Assembly (NCBI GenBank): GCA_965205905.1
Contig: CBDBHZ010000013.1
Location: 124,001-188,000, forward strand
DNA: 64,000 bases
Origin: JAHZMA01 sp965205905
GTDB taxonomy: Bacteria; Pseudomonadota; Alphaproteobacteria; JABAAW01; JAHZMA01
Direction of reading: 5' to 3'
The notes below the pieces were generated by a model. It was not told the origin of the DNA. It did no database searches and was given only the letters and a program-made list of their open reading frames with translations. Each line of letters starts with the position of its first letter. Position 1 is the first letter of the stretch. Both the position numbers and the translations under genes were made by a program. Below are positions 62,957-64,000 of the stretch, piece after piece.

Positions 62957-63697
62957 ATGCCTGATAATAGTAACGCCCCCATCATTATTTTAATGAGGCC
63001 GCAATTAGGCGAGAATATTGGCATGGTTGCCCGTGCCATGAAGAATTGTGGTTTTAGCCAATTACGCATTATTGACCCGCGTGATGGTTGGCCCAATCCT
63101 GATGCCATCAGCGCATCGGCAGGGGCTGATGATATTTTGCAACAAGCAATTATCACGCAAACATTAGAAGAAGCAACTAATGATTGTCATTATGTGTTAG
63201 GGCTAACGGCACGCACACGAATGCGCGCTTTGCCCCGTTTTGATTTAACGCAAGCGGTGAGTGAAACCAGCATCAGGCAACAAAAAAATCTGCAATCCGC
63301 TTTGTTATTCGGTGCGGAGCGTTCGGGACTTGATAATGATGCGATTAGCAGGTGCGATGGCGTGATTCATATTGCGCTAAATCCTGATTTTCAATCGCTG
63401 AATCTATCGCAAGCGGTTTTGCTATTTTGCTATCTTTATTGGCAGAATCATTTATTATCGCCCGAAGCCGATAATCTCACGGCTGATAATCTCACACCAG
63501 TATCGCGCAATGACTTGCATATTTTTTTGGAACGGCTAGAAACATCGCTTGAAGTGCGCGGGTTTTTCAAAACTGAGCAACAAAAGCCTGAAATTATCCG
63601 CAATTTACGCAGCTATTTTACCCGCTCATCACCCACCGACCAAGAGCTACGCACGCTACATGGTATTATCGAACGGCTGAAAAAACCGCATATCTGA
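62957..63697 (+). CDS. trmJ: SpoU-family tRNA/rRNA 2'-O-methyltransferase, TrmJ-like
   Basis: SPOUT-class methyltransferase (246 residues). Knot motifs are ILMRPQLGENIGMVARAMKNCG, LLFGAERSGLDNDAISRCD and ALNPDFQSLNLSQAVLLFCY. A helical C-terminal extension (LERLETSLEVRGFF...LRTLHGIIERL) matches TrmJ, which methylates Nm32 of several tRNAs. It follows comF by three bases. The exact target is inferred from the family. Confidence 0.85.
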   Translation: MPDNSNAPIIILMRPQLGENIGMVARAMKNCGFSQLRIIDPRDGWPNPDAISASAGADDILQQAIITQTLEEATNDCHYVLGLTARTRMRALPRFDLTQAVSETSIRQQKNLQSALLFGAERSGLDNDAISRCDGVIHIALNPDFQSLNLSQAVLLFCYLYWQNHLLSPEADNLTADNLTPVSRNDLHIFLERLETSLEVRGFFKTEQQKPEIIRNLRSYFTRSSPTDQELRTLHGIIERLKKPHI

Positions 63698-63852
63698 TAA
63701 ATTTGATATAAACAATAAATAATGCTGAAATAATTTTATTTGATGGTTGTAATAGGGTGATAGAATCGGTTAGAGTGATTTGGTTTTTGCATCACATATC
63801 AGCAAAATGATAATGACCCTATTCACGAAAATCAATAAGGAATAACGAAACA

Positions 63853-64000
63853 ATGGCAGAGATAGAAAAAACAGACAATAACGGTAATGATGGCGGCGAT
63901 AATGGCGACACTAATGGGCGCAACAATGGCGGACGCAACTCTTATCGTGGCAGAAGAAATAATAACAGAAATTATCGCAATAATAATAATAGTGGCAGAC
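63853..64000 (+). CDS. N-terminus of an Asn/Gly/Arg-rich protein (cut by the right edge)
   Basis: Frame opens at ATG 63853 with a TAAGG site about nine bases upstream, and runs off the window: MAEIEKTDNNGNDGGDNGDTN, then repeats of NN, GR and RN. Such tails are disordered and RNA-binding in character, and occur before folded domains in some transcription termination factors, RNases and cold-shock-linked proteins. The folded part is not visible, so no name is given. The 155-base gap before it holds no recognisable gene. Confidence 0.6.
   Translation, partial: MAEIEKTDNNGNDGGDNGDTNGRNNGGRNSYRGRRNNNRNYRNNNNSGR

Overview
The window is chromosomal DNA of an AT-leaning alphaproteobacterium; I cannot name the genus. 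The evidence is a complete system I cytochrome c maturation operon (ccmABCDEFGHI), an HdaA-type DnaA homologue beside a DUF2066 gene and purM-purN, an NDUFAF5-like methyltransferase next to comF, and a ribosomal/RNA polymerase operon of the order secE-nusG-rplK-rplA-rplJ-rplL-rpoB-rpoC.

Layout. 1-8967 (minus strand) is the core transcription/translation operon, with rpoC cut by the left edge. 8968-33483 is a roughly 24.5-kb accessory island lying between secE and tRNA-Trp, which are normally adjacent in this class. It carries a single-polypeptide xanthine dehydrogenase with XdhC and a BMP-family (purine nucleoside type) binding protein; a lipoprotein of about 1,870 residues with six TbpB-like beta-barrel repeats; two small secreted proteins (FG-GAP and Sel1); a type III restriction-modification locus in the unusual order res - membrane protein - mod; a probable HUH replication/nicking protein next to a truncated AlpA-type regulator; a large membrane pentapeptide-repeat protein; and a strongly structured, terminator-rich, gene-free stretch that may encode a non-coding RNA. 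A palindromic G/C-block repeat family is scattered through this island and I did not see it outside.

33484-63697 is mostly housekeeping: tRNA-Trp, a cytochrome c, dnaQ, a PcrA/UvrD helicase, a Panacea-domain protein paired with a small membrane protein (candidate toxin-antitoxin pair), dapD-dapE, hpf-ptsN-ccmABCDEFGHI, hisZ-purA-zapE-purE-purK-rluB-rsmD (plus strand), rhomboid-purN-purM (minus strand), DUF2066-hdaA-NeuB family-gltX, and a divergent methyltransferase/comF-trmJ pair. A low-complexity Asn/Gly/Arg-rich protein begins at the right edge.

Several genes are split by small indels (xdh, the cytochrome c, pcrA, ccmF five times, ccmG, hisZ, purA twice, zapE). Thirteen of the fourteen breaks are repaired by removing one base, and the repaired lengths fit each family. 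Because purA and ccmF are among those hit, and several breaks lie in short homopolymers, uncorrected sequencing insertions are the likeliest cause. I list each such locus as one gene and state where the frame breaks.
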